Shown here piece after piece: positions 36,301 through 42,815 of a stretch of DNA of 64,000 nt. Position 1 is the first letter of the stretch. Each line of letters begins with the position of its first letter. The notes below the pieces were generated by a model, which did no database searches, was not told the DNA's origin, and saw nothing but the letters and a program-made list of their open reading frames with translations. Position numbers and translations under genes: made by a program. This DNA is from Lineus longissimus (Eukaryota; Nemertea; Pilidiophora; Heteronemertea; Lineidae): contig NC_088322.1 in NCBI RefSeq assembly GCF_910592395.1, positions 15,743,431-15,807,430 of the forward strand, written 5' to 3'.

Positions 36301-39300
36301 TGTGTACATCTCAAAAAGCATACCTTGGTCTCCACTGTGTGACGTTGGCATACCTGAGTCAAGCCCTCGAGGGTCATCACCAATAATAACCCAAGTCTAC
36401 AGACATGTAATTCACTCCCTTCTATGATTGTTACCCTATATTTACATCAATAAACATCTGATTGCCATGGCGACCACAAATTGCATCTCTGGCGACAAGA
36501 AGCCTGGACAATGGACATAAGAAGTCATTGTCTTTGTCTTTGCAAGATATGGAGTCATTGACTTGCCGTGATCTTGTTTTATTAGCAATTACATGTAATA
36601 GACATGAGACCTATGGGAGCGTGGAGAGCATTCACTGCATGCCAATGGGAGGCCACTGACTCAAATTGACACTGAAGACAACATGGTCAATTCTTTCTTT
36701 GTATGGTGGCCTCATTCAGACAGTAACCCCAACCATGTCCAACTTCCCTGTTGATTTCTTTCACCTAAAACACAGCATCTTTTAGAGACATCATTCTCCT
36801 ATGTCCTTATCTTCAGTGTTCGCGCTGCAATTGGAGGTGTGTTTGCCAGGGAGTATTACTCCTCCAAGGGAGGATGACATGCTCATCCCATGTCTCTAAA
36901 AGCTTAGCAATCATAGGCTCCATCAAGAACAGATCTACTTCCAGGGCCATCCCATTTCCCATGTCTGTTACCTCCTTCATCAGGAACAGAATATTTCCAG
37001 GGCCATCACCTTCCCTTTCCTTCTCCTTTAGTAGAGGCACACTTGTTGTCAATGTCTTCGTAATGGACATGTGTCTAAGTAGTGTAATCTCTCTCAGCTG
37101 TGTTGATGGGCAGATTGGCCACATACTTCAGTACGGCCAGTGTCATCATCTCTCCTCTCAATATCAAGATGACAGTATCATACTCCCTACTTCACACAAT
37201 ACACCCTTCCTTTATCTGTGAACATCCCAATGTTAGTCACGTTTTCCATTCTTGATAGTCTCATCACAATCTACCTGAGGGAAGTATATTGCCTTCCATC
37301 ACCAATATATCTGGATATCAATCCTTCTCAAGAGTCTTGTCACATATAGCACTTCAGCAGGACCAATAGCAACATTGCGACTGTTAACTGGATACATGAC
37401 ACTCTAGTCACTTTGGTAATAGCTGTTGCTTTAAAGTATGTTTTCTCATCACTTGCTAAGAACAAGTACCTCCGTGAGGTATTGCACCTTGTCACCAATA
37501 TGGCGGCCCGCTTAACGCGTGATCAGCTCTGATTGGTTCCAAGTCGACAATCCTGGAAAAATATTCTGCAAAGGATATTTTAGGTTGCATCCCTCGACAT
37601 ATCCTGTCCAACAACTTTAACAACTTCATCCAGTGTTGACAATCTCAAAATCAATGCTAGCTTTGCCTCTTCGTAAACAAGAGGATTTACTGACGACAAA
37701 GAAACCCTCTTATTTAATGCTCTTTCCAATCAATCAATCAATAAAAAGCATTAACGAGATTGTATGATTGTTGTCCAGTCACCCCAGGGAATCAATCAAG
37801 ACCTCATTTTCAATCGAGACTGCTTGTTTTTACGTATCTACATTTGTGACCCGCTCTACCAAAACTAGGCGCTTGTCGCATCTGAACTTGACAGGTTGAT
37901 ACGGACTTGTTGTTCATTTCCCTATTGTAGACCTTTTGTGAAATGTGACCAAATCAGTTTGTAATAGATTTCACAAAATGTCTACAATAGGGAAATGAAC
38001 AACAAGTCCGTATCAACCTGTCAAGTTCAGATGCGACAAGCGCCTAGTTTTGGTAGAGCGAGTCACATTTGATGGTGATTCCACAGTACTCTCTTGAAGG
38101 ATCCCGGCCCTCCATCTACTGGCATGGCTCAGCTTCCAGACAACACACGCAAGGAGGAGGCTACAGAGGCAATAACCCTGGAAGTTCAATGTGTCTTGAA
38201 GGAACTCTACCTTCTACAGTGTTCCTTTGCAAATGGTGTCTAAAAAACCCTAGAACCATTTTTGTCTCGAGTCTTCTATCATTCTACTTCTTCCCTGAGG
38301 CAGCTGGTCATAATGGCCACCATTTGAGATGTCACTATCATACGGGAGCCAAAGCTCTTTATGGCTGTAAGGGCTATTTTACAAACAGATGTGAGAGACA
38401 CATCATAACCATCTCTAAAAGTTGGGTCTGAATGTAAAATGCTTCTGTTCATAAAGTGCAGAATGGCTCTGCCATTTCAATTATCACCACACCTGTCGGT
38501 CGACGCTAATGAAATCAGGAGTTGCAAATGAAATATTGCGTCAAGGAAAAAATTGTGCACAAAACACCAAACAGAAAATGAGCAGCATGTTTGATATGGG
38601 AGATAACAGCTACTAACAATGGAGTAGTACTATTTGTTTATGCTAAAGATAGAAAATAGTAGATCAATATTCAATCAGCGTGCTGGGAAATTGGTGCAGT
38701 TGCCTTTGAAATCATATGGTAAAATTCAATATCTGGCATGGGCGTTTCCTTGTGGCTCTTTGATCTTGAACAACCAATGCATCCCGGCTAAACATTAAAG
38801 GCAGACACTAGTCATGTTCGTTGAATACAAATAAACATTGCTGTAGAGCAGTTATCATGCATGCAAATACCCTGAAACTAGGCATCTCTAGGAGTTGTCT
38901 ATCCGTCTGCACAATGGCACAGTTGAAATTTATATTCAGTCCAGTATTTGCACTGTTGGAAAATTTCAAATTCAAGTTAAATTTTCAAATTTTTTAACCG
39001 AGTAACCCTTTAAGGAAATTCAGATCACCAGTGCTAAATGTGCCTGTAAACAATGATAAGGGCCATAAACCATGTCAATTACTCCTACCCATCTACTGCC
39101 CCGATATCGGTCCCCCTAATCGACCACACTAATGGCAGCAGTGACGGCAATGATTTCCGAGGGGAGGTCCATGGCTGATGTTTATCGAGCCATCATTACG
39201 CAGGATTGGCCTCAATAAATTGCACAATTTGGTCCTTCCATCCTTGCCAATTTTGGGATGTCTGCACACCACAACAGGCAATGGGAAACTTTCAATTTGT

Positions 39301-42300
39301 CTAAGTCTTCGCACGAAGAACAGAATGCATTCCAGATGAGTTCAAGGACGAACAGATTTCCTGGGTCTGCGAGCTTGAGAAGTACATAAATGTTAAACGT
39401 GACTCCCAGTGACTTCCGTGGAGAATCCGGGTCTTAGGTTGTTCATGAGAGTATTGCCGATAAATACTCCCGGAGGAACGCATCATTTCCTGTCCAGGGA
39501 GCCTGGATGACGAGGATGAGAGGAATACAAATACATTAATCTGATCGAGGTGAGGAATCAGAATTGTGATTATGCAAGGAAATATCATCCAATACGAAGA
39601 TGGATCCCTTGCAAGACATGAATTACTTTCATAGCAAAAGGTAATTTTCTCAGCGGGACAGCTAAGTCAGTCTGTGACCTGCGTGCTGAGTATCTTATAA
39701 TCAGGGGATGAAAGAGATCATGATATGCAATGCAGCATCATTCGGGACGAACTATCTCTCTCCAGCAGACCCAACAGGGGAATCTGAAGCAGCGCGCACA
39801 TTTGGTGATTACAGCCCTCAATTGGGTACTCCATCATGTCCATGCCATCAGTCACTGCATCAGGTTTTCATTCGATTTAAGTTCAATCCAAATGTTTACC
39901 ACGGGGTGATTTTATCACTTGAATCGTGTGATGAAATGAAATAACTGACATCATTCATGAACGTACCGGTACCCTTGCCAACCAATCAAGATCATCATCC
40001 ACCTTCACGATCTTTGCCATGGTAAGTTTCATCAGAGCCGCTTTGCTTTGAAACATCCATACAACTTCAGAACCAAGTGGCTCATTTTATGATACAGTGC
40101 GTCCCAAAAAGAAAGTTATATTGAAATCAACAGAGTGGACCTCCCCTTATTTTTCACAATATCACTTTATCTCAGACACTCCACCAGCATGACCAGCTGC
40201 TCACACGACACACAGATGTAAAAGAACAGGCGATACAACTCGACTTTTCATGTGAAATCAATTCCATTCTGAGAAATTGCATCAGGTCATGTGAACCCAC
40301 CGTGTGGTTCTTTATGGATCAGGCTAGCGGTATCCGATATATCACATGGTCTCCAGTCGGTCGACATCGGAAGCCAATATCAACTAGCACCGAAAGCTAC
40401 ATTCCAGAATCGATTCGACGCAAGATAGCAAGAACTTTGAGCACATTTCCACGTTCTTGGTTCGTTACAATTGATTGTATCGTACTGTCATGTTTGAGGA
40501 AGACATTCTAATGGTTATTAGATTCCGAATCAGAAATTTTACAAATCTTATGTGGGTTCTGTATTTCCTCATACATCCTGCAAAGTGCAAGGCATTCTCG
40601 TACAAGGGTCACAGCTAATACTGTGATTATCAATGTTTTCATGACGGTACAACCTGTTACATGATGTATTACCACATATGGTAGTTTTAGACAAGACAAA
40701 TATGCGTGATTATCATAAATATTCATGAATTTCGAGCGTTGGTATGAGATGAATGCCACTTGGCACGTAAGAGCAGGTGTGATCAGGTTATTGACGTACA
40801 ACATTGACGTCACCATTGACGAGGTTGCTCGTCTTACTCAAGAATCAGGCCACACCAATTACTCCGAACATTCCCTATAGTGGACTCCATTACTCCGGCA
40901 TAAACCCAATAGGGTTACGACACCCATAAAGAAATGATAATGATTGCTTGGGGGCCAGGTTTTCAGGTTTTCTGTGACCCCAGATCAAGATATCTATCAA
41001 GAGGAACCTGCCTGAGGTCCTTTGCAAAAGCCTCCCCAAGACCAGCGTTTGTTGAATCATTAGAGAAAGAAATATAGCTACACCTCCCTTTTGAGTTAAA
41101 CTTAAAGTTTTATTTTTGGTTGAAGTGACAAAAATGACCAAAATGACCTGTTTCCAACCCCATGCGGTGAGAAAGTTAAGGGTCACCGGGATCGTTCAGA
41201 AATCAGTTGATAAACAAATAAACGTAACAACTTCTGAATATAAAGACTTACTATTCTTCCAAGTCCTCATCTTCCTGAGAGGTTTCCCCTAGCAACCAGC
41301 TCAAGACCATCAAGGGTACTGCAAACATGCTGGTTGCTAGGGGGTCAGGGTGTTCCAAAAAACTGCTAAACTATCAAAATGTGGGAAACACACTGCACAG
41401 TAGGCCTATGCTTGGTGTAAATCTATGACAAAATAAAGGCCAATGGTAGGCATATTTTTACTTTATGAAGTATGGTTAATTCTGCCAATAAGTTTTACAG
41501 TAGAAACAGTTTGTTATTATTCATTATTATTTCCACCCTAACATGAACTGAATTTTAGTAAACCACTCCTACATAACGTATTGTAATATAGGTTCTCGAC
41601 ACAATGAGGCAGGACAATCTAAGCTTGGGCCTGTTTTGTGGTCAGTGAAGCAGTGGTATTGAAATCAACCATATTTCAGCCTACTCGGGTCTAAAGTAGC
41701 TGTATTTAGCCAAGCTTAAGGCCCAGTTCATCCATCTATGTACTTGGTCACTTTCACTATTTACAAGAAACATTTTGTGAAAAATCACTTTGAAACGTTT
41801 GGAAAAATGATGTAAACAAGATATACTATGAATATTCTCAGAAATGGAACAAAAACAAATCAGTGAAAAGATTATATTATAATGCGTCACATTATATCAA
41901 TACTGGAATTAACTGCTTAACTCTTTGTGCCAAAATATAAGCTTCTTGGCTGTACTTATTCCAACAACCACCCAATATGAACTTCCCAGGCCCGCTATTA
42001 TTTTGCCCCCCCCCCTACATACAAGTTTCTGGACATGTTATTCACCTCTTTCCAGTTGAGGGCCTCGTGTAGTGGCTGGACTCCCTCTATGAGGTCAGCC
42101 TTGATTTTGATTGCACCTTTCACACAATTTTGGAAACATCCAAGGCTGAGCTCATAGGCGGCCATTTTTATTGCCCAAGAAGAAAGTTGTCACTTAGGCG
42201 CTGATGAGGAAAGAGGTGAACAGTGGCGAACTTAGATCGACAAAAATCACAAAATTCATAACTCAATAAAGATGGTAAACACCACAACATGTCAACATGT

Positions 42301-42632
42301 CAAATTTTGCCTTTTTAAGCAAACTGAAGGCCACAGAAGGGAACAACTCAGTTCAAATCAAAAGTAGCTCCACCTAACAGCCAATGATCAGACATCATAA
42401 TCCCTAGAAGAGAAATGATTCTACTTACGTGAGCCTCTCCTTCTCTCCCTGTCTGATGTTGAAATCCCTCTGGATGACTTCCAGGATCTTCTCGCACTCC
42501 TCCTCCGAGAGATGCTGGAGGTCCAGGCGCCGGCCCATCATTGCTATTTGTTGCTTCCTCGTCGGCTCCTTGTCGGGGTTCTGCTGATCCACCGACGTTA
42601 ATTTAAGCAACCAATCCAGCGTGATGCGTTAT
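5579..42632 (-). CDS. MYRIP: Slac2-type Rab27 effector (MyRIP/melanophilin-like) with two Ig domains, 18 coding exons, about 1475 aa
   Basis: Coding exons (minus, 5' to 3'): 42541-42429, 27778-27557, 23696-23587, 22149-22018, 20602-20396, 20253-20170, 19989-19889, 19617-19513, 13745-13138, 12925-12612, 12282-12088, 11934-11623, 10274-10123, 9663-9508, 9417-9007, 8228-8067, 7958-7686, 6349-5579. Every junction is GT-AG and every phase matches, giving 4428 nt. Residues 1-148 are the Rab27-binding module shared by MyRIP and melanophilin: SHD1 helix, a four-CxxC FYVE-type zinc finger, and SHD2 with WFY. In vertebrates these proteins bridge Rab27 on melanosomes or secretory granules to class V or VII myosins and actin. 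The middle adds two I-set Ig domains (about 632-834), which I do not know from the roughly 600-860 residue vertebrate members. Predicted coiled coils (about 885-1140) and a Ser/Thr/Pro-rich tail follow. The exon opening at 42632 has an in-frame stop upstream of the chosen ATG. The promoter and non-coding first exon(s) lie further upstream and were not located. Confidence 0.85.
6350..7685. other. Last intron of the Rab27-effector gene
   Basis: It holds a 58-bp tandem duplication at 6381-6496 close to the 3' splice site. Otherwise the sequence is unique and AT-rich, with no coding signal. Confidence 0.6.
6381..6496. repeat. Two tandem copies of a 58-bp unit near a 3' splice site
   Basis: The unit starts GGTCAATGGACGCTCC and ends GACATACATGTATA. 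The second copy starts 58 bp later (6439) with one C/T difference near the start. On the gene's strand the duplication ends about 30 nt before the acceptor at 6350, so it overlaps the usual branch-point zone of the last intron. Confidence 0.85.
7686..8228 (-). CDS. MYRIP: Rab27 effector exons: C-terminal coiled coils
   Basis: There are two phase-0 exons. 8228-8067 encodes GQVFSLEEKIQMLESKVNMI, a strong heptad helix that resembles the coiled-coil segments near the C-termini of vertebrate MyRIP and melanophilin. 7958-7686 begins VDNVEQQVGELKKMFSRESL and continues into a Ser/Thr-rich stretch and EEDIVELPSVRGLMTMF. The first exon's donor, CAG|GTTCGT, is weaker than the others, but the frame and content support it. 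Confidence 0.75.
8229..9006. other. Intron, nothing recognised
   Basis: A 778-bp intron of the Rab27-effector gene. I see no repeat array, RNA gene or coding signal in it. Confidence 0.6.
9007..9417 (-). CDS. MYRIP: Rab27 effector exon: basic/charged region
   Basis: Exactly 137 codons in phase 0. It begins KKAAGEMRKVTSSALNCLSR, a helical basic start, and continues with mixed-charge disordered sequence (DKSDRRDTKRKLSEEDGEP). It then has an Arg/Tyr/Gly patch (DSRRYSRGYVGGGQADGKK) and ends RRRSSTRQMALADAEDE. Basic clusters could bind actin or membrane, as the C-terminal halves of MyRIP and melanophilin do, but no motif proves it. Confidence 0.75.
9508..10274 (-). CDS. MYRIP: Rab27 effector exons: basic linker and first coiled-coil segment
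   Basis: There are two exons. 10274-10123 encodes a basic Pro/Lys/Thr linker (LNLPLKQTTPKDRSATHLDN) ending RRRVSGTAEDILSSANK. 9663-9508 encodes ISSIDEDLHEMDRRLNNLEA, a clear heptad-like helix, then a Thr/Asp stretch and EEAIIGEYHAK. Junctions are in phase 0. The intron between them carries a MITE-like element at 9845-9966. Coiled coils in this part of the protein match the layout of MyRIP and melanophilin C-terminal halves. Confidence 0.75.
9845..9966. mobile_element. MITE-like element with 36-bp terminal inverted repeats
   Basis: The left arm 9845-9880 (ATGGGTGATATGAATAAAGA onward) and the right arm 9931-9966 are reverse complements with three mismatches over 36 bp. The 50-bp interior has no coding content. 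It lies in the intron between the exons at 10123 and 9663. The form fits a miniature inverted-repeat element or a foldback; no family is assigned. Confidence 0.6.
10275..11622. other. Intron, nothing recognised apart from a poly(C) run
   Basis: The 1348-bp intron after the second Ig exon. A C-run occurs at 11040-11051. The 3' end of the previous exon can read through into this intron to a TGA near 11577. Confidence 0.6.
11623..11934 (-). CDS. MYRIP: Rab27 effector exon: second Ig I-set domain lacking the disulfide cysteines
   Basis: One exon carries a whole I-set fold (about residues 740-830): PPQFLKQLEDVEVIEGQG, GYPVPRVSWFRDGRRI, GYILTIDNVTLDNDAEY and KVIAQNCLGRI. The core Trp (VSW) and the Asp-x-Ala-x-Tyr motif are present, but the B-strand Cys is replaced by Met (RFMVKV) and the F-strand Cys by Val (YKV). 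Loss of both is common in intracellular Ig domains of the titin/obscurin kind and agrees with a cytosolic protein. Splicing at AAAG|GTGCGT keeps phase 1 with the next exon. Read-through would add a short tail and a TGA near 11577. Confidence 0.85.
12088..12925 (-). CDS. MYRIP: Rab27 effector exons: acidic linker plus first Ig I-set domain
   Basis: Two exons, 12925-12612 and 12282-12088, are separated by a 329-bp intron that splits the Ig fold in phase 1. The first begins with an acidic run (CSDDDDDEVAEV) and later starts the Ig with PRFEMKPMDLVVPDGEHAQL and RCRLTG. The second continues DVFWYRENKK and KYEMMRDGNQYTLTI and ends GGYICIGVNGEGQC. The B-strand Cys (RCR), the C-strand Trp (FWY) and the F-strand Tyr-x-Cys (YIC) are all present, so the hallmark I-set residues are intact (about residues 632-730). 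An intron inside an Ig fold is common in I-set genes. Confidence 0.85.
13138..13745 (-). CDS. MYRIP: Rab27 effector exon: long acidic disordered linker
   Basis: This is one of the two largest exons (608 nt). It encodes about 203 residues rich in Ser, Asp, Asn and Pro, including SFKSENENGHEP, a Ser/Pro block (SPRHTYSKFLSLGSPLPSF) and a pure acidic run, DYDDDDDINYLERP. It ends with a basic segment, WVKNIRRPSSASF. It looks unstructured. The acceptor is TTTTCAG and the donor ACAG|GTAATT. It links the N-terminal helices to the Ig domains. Confidence 0.75.
13872..14450. repeat. Minisatellite, 74-bp unit, about 8 copies
   Basis: The phrase GGGCCCAACAGAACTG recurs every 74 bp (13872, 13946, 14020 and onward) with CCGAATGCACCCATGCCCA in each unit. 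One unit near 14270 carries a small deletion. The array is intronic, between exons 19513 and 13745, starting about 130 bp from the latter. Open frames across it are by-products of the repeat. Confidence 0.9.
14451..16425. other. Intronic sequence, nothing recognised
   Basis: Unique sequence within the 5.8-kb intron that also hosts the LicD-family gene. No exon, RNA gene or repeat array is seen. Confidence 0.5.
16426..16600. repeat. Minisatellite, 17-bp unit, about 10 copies
   Basis: The unit GGTGTCCAGCTATTCAA repeats head to tail with only single-base variants (GGTATCC, GGTGTCAAG, GGTGCCC, CAGTTATT). It is intronic. Short uniform units suggest recent expansion. Confidence 0.95.
16601..18220. 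other. Intronic sequence upstream of the LicD-family gene
   Basis: No array or coding signal is seen. The plus-strand promoter and any untranslated first exon of the LicD-family gene should lie here. An acceptor-like TATTTTTCAG ends it at 18220. Confidence 0.4.
18269..19219 (+). CDS. LicD/fukutin-like type II membrane transferase, intronless coding region, 316 aa
   Basis: The reading frame is uninterrupted. A short basic lead-in precedes one membrane anchor (about residues 19-36, FIKIIAIVSSLAIILILT), giving a type II Golgi topology. The LicD core follows: GGTLLGSYRH at 122-131 and the acidic WDDDLDIMM at 137-145, then PYVDMFFF at about 195-202. The D-x-D type acidic cluster is the expected metal- and nucleotide-binding site of this nucleotidyltransferase fold. 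Family members such as fukutin, FKRP and bacterial LicD transfer phosphorylated alditols or choline to glycans. The exact substrate here is unknown. Met 11 and Met 16 are alternative starts. A splice acceptor at 18211-18220 suggests an untranslated exon upstream, and a short overlapping frame starts at 18223. The gene lies antisense inside an intron of the Rab27-effector gene, ending 294 bp before that gene's exon at 19513. Confidence 0.85.
   Translation: MWQAEVAIPTMHLRQMKNFIKIIAIVSSLAIILILTQSKWMVPLQIFNHRHERDCISVLLQRTNSMITKMSWHHAMLKQLRHLQVYYRPIVCKYQDRFDTLKTLTTFVDILEREKIPYFMYGGTLLGSYRHMGMIMWDDDLDIMMNATDKLRIRRALLKQRPEYGLEWKHFIRQWKFWLNSHNREHVPSKPWKWPYVDMFFFRENSTHIWDEITFYSDNVYKKSDVFPLSRRPFENLMLYAPRNTSAVLEKTTILDDCMSAEMSHKTEELFNMQKTIPCSELEEFYPFTKRRVLPSGGEEEMLMYRNKVLKTFTPS
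19392..19397 (+). terminator. Candidate poly(A) signal AATAAA of the LicD-family gene
   Basis: First AATAAA on the plus strand after the stop codon at 19217-19219, about 170 bp downstream. It lies before the opposite-strand exon beginning at 19513, so the two transcripts need not overlap in exons. Confidence 0.5.
19513..20602 (-). CDS. MYRIP: Rab27 effector exons (four): conserved-looking helical middle region
   Basis: Four short exons, 20602-20396, 20253-20170, 19989-19889 and 19617-19513, are linked by phases 1, 1, 0 and 0. They encode a Asp/Ser-rich start, a basic helix (YDKQLNSIRDKVYYMLRKRF), HGLLQSYRKEVSIDLTNLAQ, a helix ending VGHPVVVTL, and the acidic DDDDSLCDDHPFEDQLADHI. Regular helical character and good splice sites indicate a folded or partner-binding segment. 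By position it could hold the myosin-binding region of Slac2 proteins, but I see no motif that proves this. Confidence 0.75.
20661..20880. repeat. Minisatellite, 22-bp unit with a CCATGG core, about 10 copies
   Basis: The unit CAACCATGGTCCACCACGTG plus TT repeats with few variants (GTGCACC, CCACCATG). Each unit contains CCATGG and many contain CACGTG-like ends. On the gene's strand it lies just upstream of the acceptor at 20603, the nearest unit being about 58 nt away. Open frames of 93-116 codons here are repeat by-products. Confidence 0.95.
20881..22017. other. Intron, nothing further recognised
   Basis: Unique sequence of the Rab27-effector intron upstream of the 22-bp array. No coding support is seen. 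Confidence 0.5.
22018..22149 (-). CDS. MYRIP: Rab27 effector exon: Ser-rich linker after SHD2
   Basis: The 132-nt exon encodes DSEGDSGYDPSLFSSM followed by a basic/Ser patch (KRRSSVQGLFESF). Phases 1-1 agree with both neighbours. An acidic, Ser-rich stretch directly after SHD2 is usual in melanophilin and MyRIP. KRRSS resembles a basophilic kinase site; that is inference only. Confidence 0.75.
22150..23586. other. Intron, nothing recognised
   Basis: A 1437-bp intron of the Rab27-effector gene. AT-rich, without arrays or convincing exons. Confidence 0.5.
23587..23696 (-). CDS. MYRIP: Rab27 effector exon: SHD2 helix
   Basis: The exon reads CDWFYQDVKRRFRRFGSAKV, corresponding to the vertebrate MyRIP stretch with EWFYNNVKSRFK and FGSAKV. 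The aromatic WFY and the basic helix form the second Rab27 contact. The acceptor is ATTGCAG and the donor GAAT|GTAAGC. It starts in phase 2 and ends in phase 1. Confidence 0.9.
24731..26242. repeat. Minisatellite, 52-bp unit, 29 copies
   Basis: The unit starts ATGGATCGTGTCTCAGCTCT and contains GTAGGCTACCCATTGCGGAC. Start points fall every 52 bp (24731, 24783 and onward) to 26242, so the length is an exact multiple with almost no indels. Variation is confined to a few sites: TCTCAG or TCTTAG, GCGGAC or GCAGAC, TAGGC, TTGGC or TTCGC, and a unit end of CCCGAC, CCAGAC, CCTGAC or CTCTAC. The left units are more variable and the centre is homogenised. It is intronic, between the zinc-finger and SHD2 exons. 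Confidence 0.97.
26243..27556. other. Intron, nothing recognised
   Basis: Unique sequence between the 52-bp array and the zinc-finger exon. A short G-rich run lies at about 27170-27185. No coding support is seen. Confidence 0.5.
27557..27778 (-). CDS. MYRIP: Rab27 effector exon: FYVE-type zinc finger
   Basis: This 222-nt exon encodes an acidic/basic helical lead-in followed by four Cys-x-x-Cys pairs: CMRC, CIGC, CKNC and CSTC. The spacing and the flanking CC doublets are those of the MyRIP/melanophilin zinc finger, and NVCKNCC is nearly identical to the vertebrate NVCKSCC. In this family the finger separates SHD1 from SHD2 and stabilises the Rab27 contact; it is not a lipid-binding FYVE. The first base completes a Thr codon with the previous exon. 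Confidence 0.9.
33218..33530. repeat. Diverged tandem duplication, unit about 155 bp
   Basis: Matching landmarks occur in order in both halves: GCTGATTACT, GGTGATTGGGTT, GATTGGCT and GGGAATTGACTCA / GGGAATGGACTCA. Substitutions and small indels are frequent, so this is an old duplication. Confidence 0.6.
33795..33980. repeat. Local duplication around CAGGTCCAGACTCCCACGGG
   Basis: CAGGTCCAGACTCCCACGGG occurs twice (about 33796 and 33871). A shortened third match, CAGGTCCAGACAACC, lies at about 33972, and GAGAGACT and GGTGAGG are also repeated. It is a small imperfect array without coding content. Confidence 0.6.
37842..38070. mobile_element. Near-perfect hairpin element, arms about 100 bp
   Basis: The left arm 37842-37944 (TTTGTGACCCGCTCTACCAA onward) and the right arm about 37968-38070 are reverse complements with only one or two mismatches near the ends and at the tip. 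The loop is about 25 bp. There is no open frame. The nearly intact pairing argues for recent origin. It could be a foldback or MITE-type transposon, and a transcript through it would form a long double-stranded stem. Confidence 0.8.
42429..42632 (-). CDS. MYRIP: Rab27 effector exon: start codon and SHD1 helix
   Basis: The acceptor is TTCTTTTCAG and the donor CTCAC|GTAAGT. The tandem ATG ATG at 42541-42536 opens MMGRRLDLQHLSEEECEKIL, which matches the vertebrate MyRIP start (Gly-Arg-Lys-Leu-Asp-Leu, then acidic residues) in position and character. An in-frame TAA near the 5' end of the exon excludes an N-terminal extension through it. The helix continues with EVIQRDFNIR, equivalent to the conserved VVQRDF segment that contacts Rab27 in this family. 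It ends in phase 2. Confidence 0.85.
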
Positions 42633-42699
42633 CTGAAAAGAAAGACATCATTTGGAGAGTCAGTTTCGACGGGAAACAACTTCAACTGGCAACGTGTAA

Positions 42700-42815
42700 C
42701 CAAGCAGGCCTGTTGTCCACTACAAGTTAGGTTGTCCATTACAAGCAGGCCTGTTGTCCATTGCAAGTTAGGTCTTTTGTCCATTACGAGTTAGGTTGTC
42801 CATTACAAGTTAGGT
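42700..42815. repeat. Short imperfect repeats of a GTTGTCCATTACAAGTTAG motif
   Basis: TTGTCCA(T/C)TACAAG and related forms recur about six times, with AAGTTAGGT and GCAGGCCTG spacers. It is a small degenerate array just upstream of the SHD1 exon. Confidence 0.6.

Larger units (their letters stand above)
27779..42428. other. Large first coding intron (14.65 kb) of the Rab27-effector gene
   Basis: It separates the SHD1 exon from the zinc-finger exon. No protein-coding gene is recognised on either strand, and the many 60-120 codon frames lack family similarity. It contains two old local duplications at 33.2-34.0 kb and a near-perfect hairpin at 37842-38070. Long first introns often carry enhancers; none can be named from sequence. 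Confidence 0.6.

Noticed and set aside
27779-42428. Search for a nested gene or autonomous transposon in the 14.65-kb intron
   Set aside because: No reverse transcriptase, transposase or other domain was seen in any frame; open frames are short and unrelated to known families.
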